64,000 bases of DNA from positions 43,219-107,218 of the forward strand of contig JADFDQ010000011.1 of NCBI GenBank assembly GCA_018262705.1, given 5' to 3'. A program made the translations under genes and the position numbers. The first letter of the stretch is position 1. Each line of letters begins with the position of its first letter. Under the pieces are notes generated by a model. That model searched no databases, was not told where the DNA came from, and was given only the letters and a program-made list of their open reading frames with translations. Below are positions 39,190-47,619 of this stretch, piece after piece. The DNA comes from Xanthomonas sp. GTDB lineage: Bacteria; Pseudomonadota; Gammaproteobacteria; Xanthomonadales; Xanthomonadaceae.

Positions 39190-39819
39190 GTTTTGGCCCG
39201 AGCGCATTTCCTGATCTGCTAAACTCGCCATGAGCAGCGACGGCTACCCACCGGGGTTTCGGCCCGAGCGCATTTCCTGATCTGCTAAACTACACCGCGC
39301 CGACCTGCATCGTGCAGACAGGTTTCGGCCCGAGCGCATTTCCTGATCTGCTAAACTTAATCAGGTTGTCGAACCACGGCACGGCCAGTTTCGGCCCGAG
39401 CGCATTTCCTGATCTGCTAAACTGGCCTGCCCCAGCAGCTTGGACACGTCGAAGTTTCGGCCCGAGCGCATTTCCTGATCTGCTAAACTGAACGCCACCT
39501 GCACCCGCCCGCTTACCCGGTTTCGGCCCGAGCGCATTTCCTGATCTGCTAAACTCCCTGACAGCGTGCGCGAGCAACTTGCCGAGTTTCGGCCCGAGCG
39601 CATTTCCTGATCTGCTAAACTGCCGAAGTCATCGCGGGTGAACTTCCACAAGTTTCGGCCCGAGCGCATTTCCTGATCTGCTAAACTATGTGCAGTGGAT
39701 CGGCCACGTCTCCGAGCGTTTCGGCCCGAGCGCATTTCCTGATCTGCTAAACTGCATCACCCGGCATGTGACGGACACGCCGAGTTTCGGCCCGAGCGCA
39801 TTTCCTGATCTGCTAAACT
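39190..39819 (+). CRISPR. type II-C CRISPR array: ten 36-bp repeats, nine 30-bp spacers
   Basis: Repeats start at 39190, 39256, 39322, 39388, 39454, 39520, 39586, 39652, 39718 and 39784, an exact 66-base period. The repeat is GTTTCGGCCCGAGCGCATTT followed by CCTGATCTGCTAAACT; only the first differs (C to T at position 5). All nine spacers are 30 bp. Each repeat ends in TGCTAAACT, an extended -10 box, so transcription can start in every spacer, reading + strand toward cas2. Direction is supported by anti-repeat match to the tracrRNA at 44344 and by the terminator at 39831. The altered repeat lies at the cas-distal end, so new spacers are probably added next to cas2. Confidence 0.97.
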
Positions 39820-39830
39820 CGCTCCCTGGC

Positions 39831-39866
39831 AACCCCTTGTTTTTGCAAGGGGTTGTCTTGTTTTGA
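39831..39866 (+). terminator. terminator at the cas2-proximal end of the CRISPR array
   Basis: A 9-bp perfect stem, AACCCCTTG (39831-39839) with CAAGGGGTT (39846-39854), is followed by the T-rich GTCTTGTTTTG. The T-tract is on the + strand only, so it stops crRNA transcripts and not cas2. Confidence 0.75.
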
Positions 39867-39893
39867 GTGCATGAAAATAGGCATTTGGCTGGT

Positions 39894-40253
39894 CTAGAAC
39901 AGGGCATATTGTTCCGGATTCTTCAACTGCTCGCGGCGCTGTCGGCGTTCGAAACGGATGATCTGTTCGTACTGCTTGTCGGTCATGCAGTGGACATAGA
40001 CCCGACCGCCTGCAGGCAGCAGCGTTCGGATGCGCTCGATGTAGCCGTCGCATTCGAACCGTCCAGATGCGTGGCGCATGTAGACCGAGAACTGCGCCAT
40101 GGCGAAGCCAAGGTTCTTGAGGTGGTTACGGAAGTCATTGGCGGCTTTGCGCTCTTCGTCCGTCCCGACGGGAAGATCAAACATCACCATGATCCACATG
40201 AGCCGATAGCCTGATAGCGGCTGCGAAGGTGGGGCCGTTCTTCTGCGAGGCAT
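39894..40253 (-). CDS. cas2: CRISPR adaptation endoribonuclease/scaffold Cas2
   Basis: A 119-residue ferredoxin-fold protein: YRLMWIMVMFDLPVGTDEERKAANDFRNHLKNLGFAMAQFSVYMRH with the conserved aspartate at residue 26 (FDLP), ending in YEQIIRFERRQRREQLKNPEQYALF. It joins Cas1 in the spacer integrase. The start at 40253 leaves one base after the cas1 stop and an N-terminal basic extension of about 18 residues before the usual MWI start. Confidence 0.95.
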   Translation of the reverse strand: MPRRRTAPPSQPLSGYRLMWIMVMFDLPVGTDEERKAANDFRNHLKNLGFAMAQFSVYMRHASGRFECDGYIERIRTLLPAGGRVYVHCMTDKQYEQIIRFERRQRREQLKNPEQYALF

Positions 40254-40254
40254 T

Positions 40255-41196
40255 TCATGCGTCCCCCTGTCCTTCGGGTTCCGAGGCAAGTGTGCGAAGC
40301 GCATCCGGGCTGAGGTGGCCAGGCAGTTCCAGCGAGCGTCGCCTGGCAGCAAAAATTTCGGTCAAGGAGAAACACATGCGTTCCAGCATGGATGCCATGG
40401 CTGTCATGCCGGCATAGGACGGGATATTGCGATACAGCGCAAGCGCCAGAACTCTCTTGCTGGCTGGTGCGAGCGACAGTGACTCATCGTCCAGAGACAG
40501 AGCCTTGACCGCGGCGTCAATGACCGGACGGAGCGGTTCCATCAGATCGTCCGCCAATGCGCAGGCGTTGGCGCCATTGTGGTGATGCAAACCCAGCGAT
40601 GGATGCAGCCCGGCTGCGACGATTGCCCGCGCCGTTGCGGATCGCAGTACTGTGTAGCCGAAGTTCAAAAGGGCGTTGAAGCCCTTACCTTCTGGATCGC
40701 GACGGAACTGTTTGCCGAATAGTTGCGGCCAGTATGCGCGTGCACCCTGCGCTTCCAGATTCTCCGGATCTCCTGCGCGCACTTTGTCCGCCATCCGTCT
40801 GAGTGCGGCTCCTGAGCTGCCGAACGCTTCGAGCGTGCGGGCCTGCGCTCGCAATTTTTCCTGAACGATTTGCTTCCAGAGGCGGTTGCGCAGTCCGGGT
40901 TTGGCTTGTGACTGTTGCCAGAAGCGTTCTCCTTGGCGGTGGTGACCTTCCAACGCAAGAAGCATGGCACGGGGGCGTTTCCGGTCATCGCAGACAACAA
41001 CGGAGCTGGCGCGTTCGGCCAGTCGAACCAGCACTTCTGCGCTGAACACCAAGCCGTGACCACTGGCGATCAGTCCACCAATGTCATCGATGGGTACGCG
41101 ACCAAGTTCCTGTTTACCATCCTTGATCACGAGAAAGCCACGGTCGGCGTGGAGATACCGACCGTCCGAGGCGATCTCGATGATCCTGTTCTTCAT
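40255..41196 (-). CDS. cas1: CRISPR integrase Cas1 (type II)
   Basis: A 313-residue integrase that inserts spacers into the array. It has an N-terminal beta domain with VPIDDIGGLIASGHG and a C-terminal catalytic domain: glutamate 148 in NLEAQGARAYW, histidines 204-206 in LGLHHHN and aspartates 216-217 in ALADDLMEPLRP. It starts four bases inside the cas9 end (ATGA), so cas9, cas1 and cas2 are one operon. There is no csn2 or cas4, as expected for subtype II-C. Confidence 0.96.
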   Translation of the reverse strand: MKNRIIEIASDGRYLHADRGFLVIKDGKQELGRVPIDDIGGLIASGHGLVFSAEVLVRLAERASSVVVCDDRKRPRAMLLALEGHHRQGERFWQQSQAKPGLRNRLWKQIVQEKLRAQARTLEAFGSSGAALRRMADKVRAGDPENLEAQGARAYWPQLFGKQFRRDPEGKGFNALLNFGYTVLRSATARAIVAAGLHPSLGLHHHNGANACALADDLMEPLRPVIDAAVKALSLDDESLSLAPASKRVLALALYRNIPSYAGMTAMASMLERMCFSLTEIFAARRRSLELPGHLSPDALRTLASEPEGQGDA

Positions 41197-44100
41197 TCGA
41201 TGTATCCCGAATCGTGAACAAAGCCGAGTGGATCAACGGTAACCCTTCGGGCCTTGAGTGTGCGTAGTTTGGAGGCAGCCATTGTCTTGTAGCTGAAAGA
41301 ATCGTTCTTGTCGCGGTCACGCTCGCGCAGATTCCCGGCCTGATTGATTTCTGCAAAAGTCATCCTTCCGCTTGTTTTCATCGCAAGTCGAAGCAGTTTT
41401 GATTTTCCGTCGCCTTCCTCAATACGGATTACGTCGTCGTCGAACAACCGCATGACGACAGGATATGGAGGGGGTGCTGGTTGTTTACCAGCCTCGAAGC
41501 GGGTGACGACATTATCGATCCAACCCTTCGGACTGCTCAGGATTTCGACGTAGGCATTACCGTTCGTTTCCACGACGCGGCCTTTCGTTCTGTGCGGATT
41601 GCGGATTTCGACCACGCTCGACCGCTTCTTTGCGCGTACGGAACGGATGCGGTTAGCGGCGGCATATTGCTCCAGTGCCCTGGAGGCGTCCTTCTCGCTC
41701 TTCCCGGCGATCAATTTTTCAATGCGCGCGCGCAGGGCCGCGTCAACAATGTCCTCGGTTTTTTCCATGCTGTTCATCGACGTCAACGGAACGCGCCGCA
41801 CAACGAGTGCTGGAGTCTTGCCGGTTTCCGGTTCCAGTACGCCGTAATAGGTGTCGTTGTGAAGCGATCCGCCCGAATCGCGGTTCGGTTTGTGCGAAAC
41901 GACGATCTTGCTGACGGCATCCCGCACCACGGCACTGAATCCGTCAAAAGGTTGCCCGAGTCCCTCGAAGAAACGGTGCGAACGGCCTTCCTCGAACGCT
42001 TCCGCCGCGTGGCTGAGTTGACCGATGAGGCGCCGGTCGCAGGCACCGATCACTGCAGCGTCGATGGCGTGATGGCGGTGGTCGTTGCGGTTTTTGCCAT
42101 GTACGCCGAGAGTATCTGAGATATCCCACTTGCCGCGCAACATGGCGGTGAGTTTGCCGGTGGCGACCCAGACCCGATGCTGGAAGCAAACGTGCGAGAG
42201 GTATTGCTTCGCAAGGCGGGAAAGATAGGCGGTATCGGTGAGGTGGCGATCCAGAAAGCCTCGTTCGGCGACAAAACGATCCAGTGCGTCGGGAAGGAAC
42301 CGCTTGGCTTTGTGGCGCCATGCATCAGGCGCATTTTCAACAAACTGGGCGACGCGGGATTCGATTGCATCCCATTCGTAGCCGCCGGGGCTGTTTCCGA
42401 AGGCATCGTGTGGATCATTGTTCCGCTTGAAGCGGTTAGCCGAACGGTATGCCAAAACAAGGTTGCCGATTCCATCGTCGAGCGATCTTGAGAAAGGAAG
42501 AATGTGATCGATCTCGATTTCCGATGAGAACAGCGCTTGCTGGCTGATCGGCTTTCCCGTATAGACGCAAACGCGATTCATGACGGGCAGCTCTTCATAC
42601 AGCCGCAGCCGCAGCAAGTTGTCGCGATTGACATGCACGTTACGATTTCGCAGTTCAGCCGCCCGCTTTTCGTTGGCCTCCTGATTTTTCTTTTGCATGG
42701 AGATCAATTCGCCACGACGCTTGCCGGACATGCCGAATTCCCGAGCCAATTCGACGATGATCTCGCGAGGAGCGCCGTACCGCCGGATGATGGCGTTCAC
42801 GACTTTGCGCAACTGGTTCAGGCCCACGTGTACGGTTGGATTGGGCAGACGGCCATACAGCGCTTCTTCCGGCACTTTTGCCAAAGGCATTGGCTGCGCA
42901 TAGCCGCGCAAAACTTCAGCATAGTAGGGCAGGGATTTGCGCAGTTCCGATTCCTCCGGAAGAAAGTCCGAATGCGAACGTCCATAGGCTTTGGAGACTG
43001 CTTGGTCGTAGGTCACGATCCTTGATTCCATGATCGGGATGAGTTTTTCCATCGCCTTCAATGACAGGTCGGCGAAGCCGTCGGGAACGTCCACTGTTGA
43101 GATTGCAGCAAGTTGTTCCGGAGTCACGGAAATGCCTGCTGCAGCAAGTCGCGCGCGTAGGTTTTCGTTGTCGTTCGCGAGCGCAAGCGCGGCGATGACA
43201 TCGGCCTGCTGCAGGCTGGACATGGTGTGCCATGCTGCACCAAAACATTCAGGGTGGCCGAGTTTTGACGAAACTGTGTCACAAAGAATGCCGTCCTTCT
43301 TGCTACGGGCGAGATTGAAGGGCTCGATCTTGTCCTTTGGAGTGCCGATGCTGAGCAATCTGCGCAACTTGGGCCAGGTCAACCGTTCATTTCCATCCAG
43401 GTAATCGAGACAGAGCTGTCGCTCATGCAGTTCGAGCGGGATGACGCTGCCATCGGGAAGCTCGATACGAAGGTTGGCAAGGTCGGAAAGAATCCGGAAT
43501 CTGGCAAAAACTGGGTGGCCGCGTCGAGCACGCGACTCTTCAGGCTCCAATACGCAGTGACCTGCGGGAACGGCCTTCAATGGACGTTGGTGTTCGATGA
43601 AGTAGCGCAGGCAACGCTTGATATCCGGGGTGAGTGCGTCAGGATGAAATGCGCGCTGTCGTTCCCACAACAGATCGAACTCTTCCAATATGAGTGCCCG
43701 GTCAGGATAGAAATCGTAGTCGCTGCTTGCGGAAGGGCGTGCAAGAACGGGTTTTCTATCCGCGTGAAGCTTCCACAGGAATTGCCCAACGCTCTCGCAG
43801 CGACTTTCTTCAAGCAACGAGCGCAAACGCTCGGTTCCCTTGTTGATGACACCTGCCGCTTTCTTGCGTTCGGCATCGCCACGATCCTTGCGAGATGATT
43901 TGAATCCGCGTTTTCTTGCCAAGTGGTAAAGCGCTCGCGCAAATTGGGGCAGTGGCAGTTCTTCGCGCAGTGCGCGGTCGCGGAGTTCGTAGGGGTCAAG
44001 GCTCACCAGATCCTTGCGCGCAGCATCATCCGCAGGCAACAGGTTGGCGCGGATCAGTGCGGTGAGGAATCCGTGTCGGCGCTGGACGGTACGCTCACGC

Positions 44101-44291
44101 TGTCGACGCATCTGGCGTTTCAGGCGCCGTTCGGCAGCAAGGGAGGTGCGTGTTTTTGGGTCGCGACCGTCGGAAAAAATACGAACGCCCATTCGAACAA
44201 GTCGAGTGACCTTGTCTTCGTCCAACGCGTAGATGCACCAGCCAATGGAGTTGGTGCCGATGTCCAGTCCAAGACGGTATGGAATAGCCAT
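41193..44291 (-). CDS. cas9: type II-C CRISPR effector nuclease Cas9
   Basis: A 1032-residue compact Cas9. RuvC-I has D10 (LGLDIGTNSIGWCIY); the arginine-rich bridge helix is at 53-73 (AERRLKRQMRRQRERTVQRRH); RuvC-II has E514 (EIIVELAREFG); the HNH domain has D595-H596 (EIEIDHILPFSRSLDDGIGN) and N619; RuvC-III has H741 and D744 (RHHAIDAAVIG). All catalytic residues are intact, so both strands should be cut. The C-terminal 250 residues carry the PAM-reading region, whose specificity cannot be read here. A GGGAGG ribosome binding site precedes the ATG. Codon use is visibly less GC-rich than the flanking genes, suggesting transfer. Confidence 0.98.
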   Translation of the reverse strand: MAIPYRLGLDIGTNSIGWCIYALDEDKVTRLVRMGVRIFSDGRDPKTRTSLAAERRLKRQMRRQRERTVQRRHGFLTALIRANLLPADDAARKDLVSLDPYELRDRALREELPLPQFARALYHLARKRGFKSSRKDRGDAERKKAAGVINKGTERLRSLLEESRCESVGQFLWKLHADRKPVLARPSASSDYDFYPDRALILEEFDLLWERQRAFHPDALTPDIKRCLRYFIEHQRPLKAVPAGHCVLEPEESRARRGHPVFARFRILSDLANLRIELPDGSVIPLELHERQLCLDYLDGNERLTWPKLRRLLSIGTPKDKIEPFNLARSKKDGILCDTVSSKLGHPECFGAAWHTMSSLQQADVIAALALANDNENLRARLAAAGISVTPEQLAAISTVDVPDGFADLSLKAMEKLIPIMESRIVTYDQAVSKAYGRSHSDFLPEESELRKSLPYYAEVLRGYAQPMPLAKVPEEALYGRLPNPTVHVGLNQLRKVVNAIIRRYGAPREIIVELAREFGMSGKRRGELISMQKKNQEANEKRAAELRNRNVHVNRDNLLRLRLYEELPVMNRVCVYTGKPISQQALFSSEIEIDHILPFSRSLDDGIGNLVLAYRSANRFKRNNDPHDAFGNSPGGYEWDAIESRVAQFVENAPDAWRHKAKRFLPDALDRFVAERGFLDRHLTDTAYLSRLAKQYLSHVCFQHRVWVATGKLTAMLRGKWDISDTLGVHGKNRNDHRHHAIDAAVIGACDRRLIGQLSHAAEAFEEGRSHRFFEGLGQPFDGFSAVVRDAVSKIVVSHKPNRDSGGSLHNDTYYGVLEPETGKTPALVVRRVPLTSMNSMEKTEDIVDAALRARIEKLIAGKSEKDASRALEQYAAANRIRSVRAKKRSSVVEIRNPHRTKGRVVETNGNAYVEILSSPKGWIDNVVTRFEAGKQPAPPPYPVVMRLFDDDVIRIEEGDGKSKLLRLAMKTSGRMTFAEINQAGNLRERDRDKNDSFSYKTMAASKLRTLKARRVTVDPLGFVHDSGYIE

Positions 44292-44303
44292 GAATCCTCC
44301 CTG

Positions 44304-44332
44304 TTTACTTGTTCGCGATTCGAGTCTACTAT
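44304..44332 (+). promoter_or_regulatory. tracrRNA promoter
   Basis: TTTACT (44304-44309) and TACTAT (44327-44332) with a 17-base spacer place the start near 44339, right at the anti-repeat. It lies within the 5' region of cas9, which is transcribed the other way. Confidence 0.7.
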
Positions 44333-44338
44333 CGAGCC

Positions 44339-44429
44339 TGATCAGCAGATCAGGAAATGCGCTCGCCCGCTAACAAAGCGCGTAAGCGCCCCAAATGTGG
44401 GAGCCGCCTTCGGGCGGCTTCTGTTTTTA
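44339..44429 (+). ncRNA. tracrRNA
   Basis: Bases 44344-44365 are a perfect 22-base complement to the repeat (AGCAGATCAGGAAATGCGCT and two more). After a CCC bulge, GCTAAC pairs with the repeat's 5' GTT..GGC to form the lower stem. The tail has a GCGC-GTAA-GCGC hairpin, a CCCAAATGTGGG hairpin and the terminator AGCCGCC-TTCG-GGCGGCT with a five-T run. About 91 bases, all on the + strand upstream of cas9. It should base-pair with pre-crRNA and load Cas9. Confidence 0.92.
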
Positions 44430-44605
44430 TAGGTTGCGAGTTGTTTCATCATCGGCCCATTGGCGAGAAGCTGCTCACGTCATATTGCACAAACTCATCT
44501 CAAAAGCTGAGACGGCCGCCACGAAAGCTCGTGTGGCCCCATTTCGTCTCACCATCTGCGACGCAACCCCGCTAAAGTGGACGGGACGCAACAACGCAAG
44601 TCGCC

Positions 44606-46003
44606 ATGGCCAAGTCCGCATCCTCCAAACCCCGCACCGCCTATGTCTGCAACCAGTGCGGGGCGGACTATGGCAAGTGGCAGGGGCAGTGCGAGGCCTG
44701 CGGGGCGTGGAATACGCTGGCGGAAATCGCGTTGGAATCGGTGACCCGGGCGAGCTCGCCGGCGTCGCGGCGCAGCGGTTGGGCGGGCAAGATCGATGCG
44801 CCGAAGGTGACGCCGCTGGCGCAGGTGCAGGCCGACGCGCAGGCGCGCGCATCGACCGGGATCGGCGAGTTCGATCGCGTGCTCGGCGGCGGGCTGGCCG
44901 AGGGCGCGGTGGTGCTGGTGGGCGGTGATCCGGGGATCGGCAAATCGACGCTGCTGCTGCAGGCGCTGGCGCAGATGGCGCCGACCCTGCCGGGGCTGTA
45001 TGTGACGGGCGAGGAATCGCTGGCGCAGGTGGCCGGCCGCGCGCAGCGGCTCGGGCTGCCGCTGGACGGCCTGCAGGCGCTGGCCGAAACCTGCGTCGAG
45101 CGCATTCTCGAGCACGCGATCCGCGCCAAGCCGCGCTTGCTCATTGCCGATTCGATCCAGACCCTGTGGACGGAAACCTTGACTGCCGCACCGGGCTCGG
45201 TCTCGCAGGTGCGCGAGGCGGCGGCGCGGCTGGTGCGCTATGCCAAGGAAACCGGCACGGCGGTGTTTCTGGTCGGTCATGTGACAAAAGAAGGCGGCAT
45301 CGCCGGGCCGCGCGTGCTGGAGCACATGGTCGATGCGGTGCTGTATTTCGAGGGCGATTCGGGCAGCCGATTTCGGGTGCTGCGCGCGTTCAAGAACCGC
45401 TTTGGCGCGGTCAACGAGTTGGGCGTGTTCGCGATGTCCGATCGCGGTTTGCGCGAAGTGGCGAACCCGTCGGCCATCTTTCTGTCCGGCAGCGGCCAGC
45501 CGCAGCCGGGCAGCTGCGTGATGGTGACGCGCGAGGGCACGCGCCCGCTGCTGGTGGAAGTGCAGGCGCTGGTGGATTCCTCGCCGCTGTCCAATCCGCG
45601 GCGGGTGGCGGTGGGTCTGGAGGGCAACCGCTTGGCGATGCTGCTGGCGGTACTGCACCGCCACGGCGGGGTGATGACGGGTGATCAGGACGTGTTCGTG
45701 AACGTGGTCGGCGGCATCCGCGTGCAGGAAACCGCCGCCGACCTGCCGGTGCTGCTGGCGGTGCTGTCGTCGCTGCGCGACGCGCCGCTGCCGGAGAAAA
45801 CCGTGGCTTTTGGCGAAGTTGGCCTGAGCGGTGAGATTCGCCCGGTCCCCAACGGTGAAGAGCGGCTGAAAGAGGCTGCGAGCCACGGCTTCCAGCGCGC
45901 CATCGTGGCCAAGGCCAATGCGCCAAAGTCAGGCAGCTACAAGGGCATGGACGTGATCAGTGTGGAACGGTTGGCGGACGCGCTGGAAGCGGGTTGGGAT
46001 TGA
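44606..46003 (+). CDS. radA: DNA repair protein RadA (branch-migration helicase)
   Basis: A 465-residue RecA-like protein. The zinc finger CNQCGADYGKWQGQCEACGAW is at residues 15-35; the ATPase has Walker A GGDPGIGKSTLL; the family-specific KNRFGAVNELG follows; and the C-terminal Lon-like domain holds GGIRVQETAADLPVLLA and FGEVGLSGEIRPV. It helps process recombination intermediates. It begins about 175 bases after the tracrRNA terminator. Confidence 0.97.
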   Translation: MAKSASSKPRTAYVCNQCGADYGKWQGQCEACGAWNTLAEIALESVTRASSPASRRSGWAGKIDAPKVTPLAQVQADAQARASTGIGEFDRVLGGGLAEGAVVLVGGDPGIGKSTLLLQALAQMAPTLPGLYVTGEESLAQVAGRAQRLGLPLDGLQALAETCVERILEHAIRAKPRLLIADSIQTLWTETLTAAPGSVSQVREAAARLVRYAKETGTAVFLVGHVTKEGGIAGPRVLEHMVDAVLYFEGDSGSRFRVLRAFKNRFGAVNELGVFAMSDRGLREVANPSAIFLSGSGQPQPGSCVMVTREGTRPLLVEVQALVDSSPLSNPRRVAVGLEGNRLAMLLAVLHRHGGVMTGDQDVFVNVVGGIRVQETAADLPVLLAVLSSLRDAPLPEKTVAFGEVGLSGEIRPVPNGEERLKEAASHGFQRAIVAKANAPKSGSYKGMDVISVERLADALEAGWD

Positions 46004-46013
46004 AAGGTCGCGC

Positions 46014-47609
46014 TCAATGCCCGCCACCGGCCGGGCCGCTGACCTTGGCGCCGAACGGTGGTCTGGCCAGCCAGACGAAGGCGATCACGATCAGGAACAA
46101 GATGCCGAGCAGGTGGAAGATTTCATTGAAGCTGATCTGCGAGGCCTGATTGGAGATCATCATTTCAACGGCGGCGGCACCGCGCCGGAGATCGCCGCCG
46201 CCGTAGGCCGCCACCTGTTGCAGGGTGGCCGGATCGAGCCGGGAGACGTGTTCGGTCAGCTGCGCGTGGTGGATGGCGCCGCGCGAGGTCCAGGCGTAGG
46301 TGGTCAGCGAGGCCGAGAAACTGCCGCCGAGGGTGCGCAGGAAGGTCATCAGCCCGGAGCCGGCGGAAATTTCGTGCTGCTCCAGATCCGACAGCAGGAT
46401 CTGCAGCACCGGCATGAAGAACAGCGCCACGCCCAGGCCCTGCAGGAACTGCACCCAGGCGACGTGGGAGAAATCGACGTCGAGGTTGAACGCCGAGCGC
46501 AGGAAGCTGGTCAGCGACATGGCGATGAAGGCGAAAGTGGCGAGGATGCGCAGATCGAAGCGGTTGGCGTATTTGCCGATGAATGGGGTCAGCAGGATCG
46601 GCAGGAGGCCAATCGGCGCGGTGGCAAACCCGGCCCAGATCGCGGTATAGCCGAGGTCGTACTGCAGCCACAGCGGGACCAGGATGCCGACGCTGAAGAA
46701 GGCGCCGTAGGCCAGCACCATCGCCAACGTGCCGGAGGCGAAATTGCGGTGACGGAACAGCCGCAGATCGACGATCGGGTCGTCGTCGGTCAGCTCCCAG
46801 ATCACGAACACCACCAGCCCGACGGCGGCGATGATCGCCAGGATCACGATGAGGTTGGAGGCGAACCAGTCCTCGTCGTTGCCGAGGTCAAGCAGGATCT
46901 GCAGCGCGCCGACGCCGAACACCAGTGCGGTCAGGCCGACGTAATCCATCTTCGGCTTCACCAGCTTTTCCGGGCGACCTTTCAGCTGCGATCCGACCAC
47001 GGTGCTGGCGAAGATGCCGATCGGGATGTTGATGAAGAAAATCCATTCCCAGCTGTAGTTGTCGGTAATCCAGCCGCCGAGGATCGGGCCGGCGATCGGC
47101 GCCACCACCGTCACCATCGCCAGCAGCGCGATCGCGTGACCGCGCTTGGCCGGCGGATAGATCGACAGCAGCAGGGCCTGGGTGACGGGGTACATCGGGC
47201 CTGCCAGCAGGCCCTGCAGTGCGCGCGCCATCACCAGCAGGCCCATGCTGTGCGCCAGCCCGCACAGGAACGAGGCGAACACGAAGCCCAGCGTGGACCA
47301 CATGAACAGCTTGCGCTCGCCGAAGCGGCGCGCCAGCCAGCCGGTCAAAGGCAGCGCGATCGCGGTGCTGACCGCGAACGAGGTAATCACCCAGGTCGCT
47401 TGGTTGGCGCTGCCGCCGAGGTTGCCGGAAATCGTCGCCAGCGAGACGTTGGCGATGGTGGTGTCCAGCACTTGCATGAAGCTGGCCAGCGCCAACCCGA
47501 GCGTGGTCAGGGCGACGTTGGGCGGACGGAAGTCGGCCAGGGTCGGTTTGCTGGCCTCCGGCCCGGGCGGAATGCCCAGCGAACCTTCTTCATCAACGAC
47601 GGTGGACAT
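46014..47609 (-). CDS. emrB: EmrB-type DHA2 multidrug efflux permease
   Basis: A 531-residue, 14-helix MFS transporter of the DHA2 family: FMQVLDTTIANVSLATISGNLG in helix 1, WLARRFGERKLFMWSTLGFVFASFLCG and GPILGGWITDNYSWEWIFFINIPIGIFAS. It exports drugs by proton antiport through the EmrA-OMF tunnel. Last gene of the marR-omf-emrA-emrB operon; start MSTVVDEEG lies 10 bases after emrA. Confidence 0.94.
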   Translation of the reverse strand: MSTVVDEEGSLGIPPGPEASKPTLADFRPPNVALTTLGLALASFMQVLDTTIANVSLATISGNLGGSANQATWVITSFAVSTAIALPLTGWLARRFGERKLFMWSTLGFVFASFLCGLAHSMGLLVMARALQGLLAGPMYPVTQALLLSIYPPAKRGHAIALLAMVTVVAPIAGPILGGWITDNYSWEWIFFINIPIGIFASTVVGSQLKGRPEKLVKPKMDYVGLTALVFGVGALQILLDLGNDEDWFASNLIVILAIIAAVGLVVFVIWELTDDDPIVDLRLFRHRNFASGTLAMVLAYGAFFSVGILVPLWLQYDLGYTAIWAGFATAPIGLLPILLTPFIGKYANRFDLRILATFAFIAMSLTSFLRSAFNLDVDFSHVAWVQFLQGLGVALFFMPVLQILLSDLEQHEISAGSGLMTFLRTLGGSFSASLTTYAWTSRGAIHHAQLTEHVSRLDPATLQQVAAYGGGDLRRGAAAVEMMISNQASQISFNEIFHLLGILFLIVIAFVWLARPPFGAKVSGPAGGGH

Positions 47610-47619
47610 GCGCTGCGGC

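Noticed and set aside
39226..39783. Self-targeting spacers within the window
   Set aside because: By eye I found no long match between any spacer and the rest of the window; this was not an exhaustive search.
39290..39907. minus-strand frames with repeated FSRSGNALGPK or SLADQEMRSGRN
   Set aside because: They are translations of the CRISPR repeats with a 66-base period, a multiple of three.
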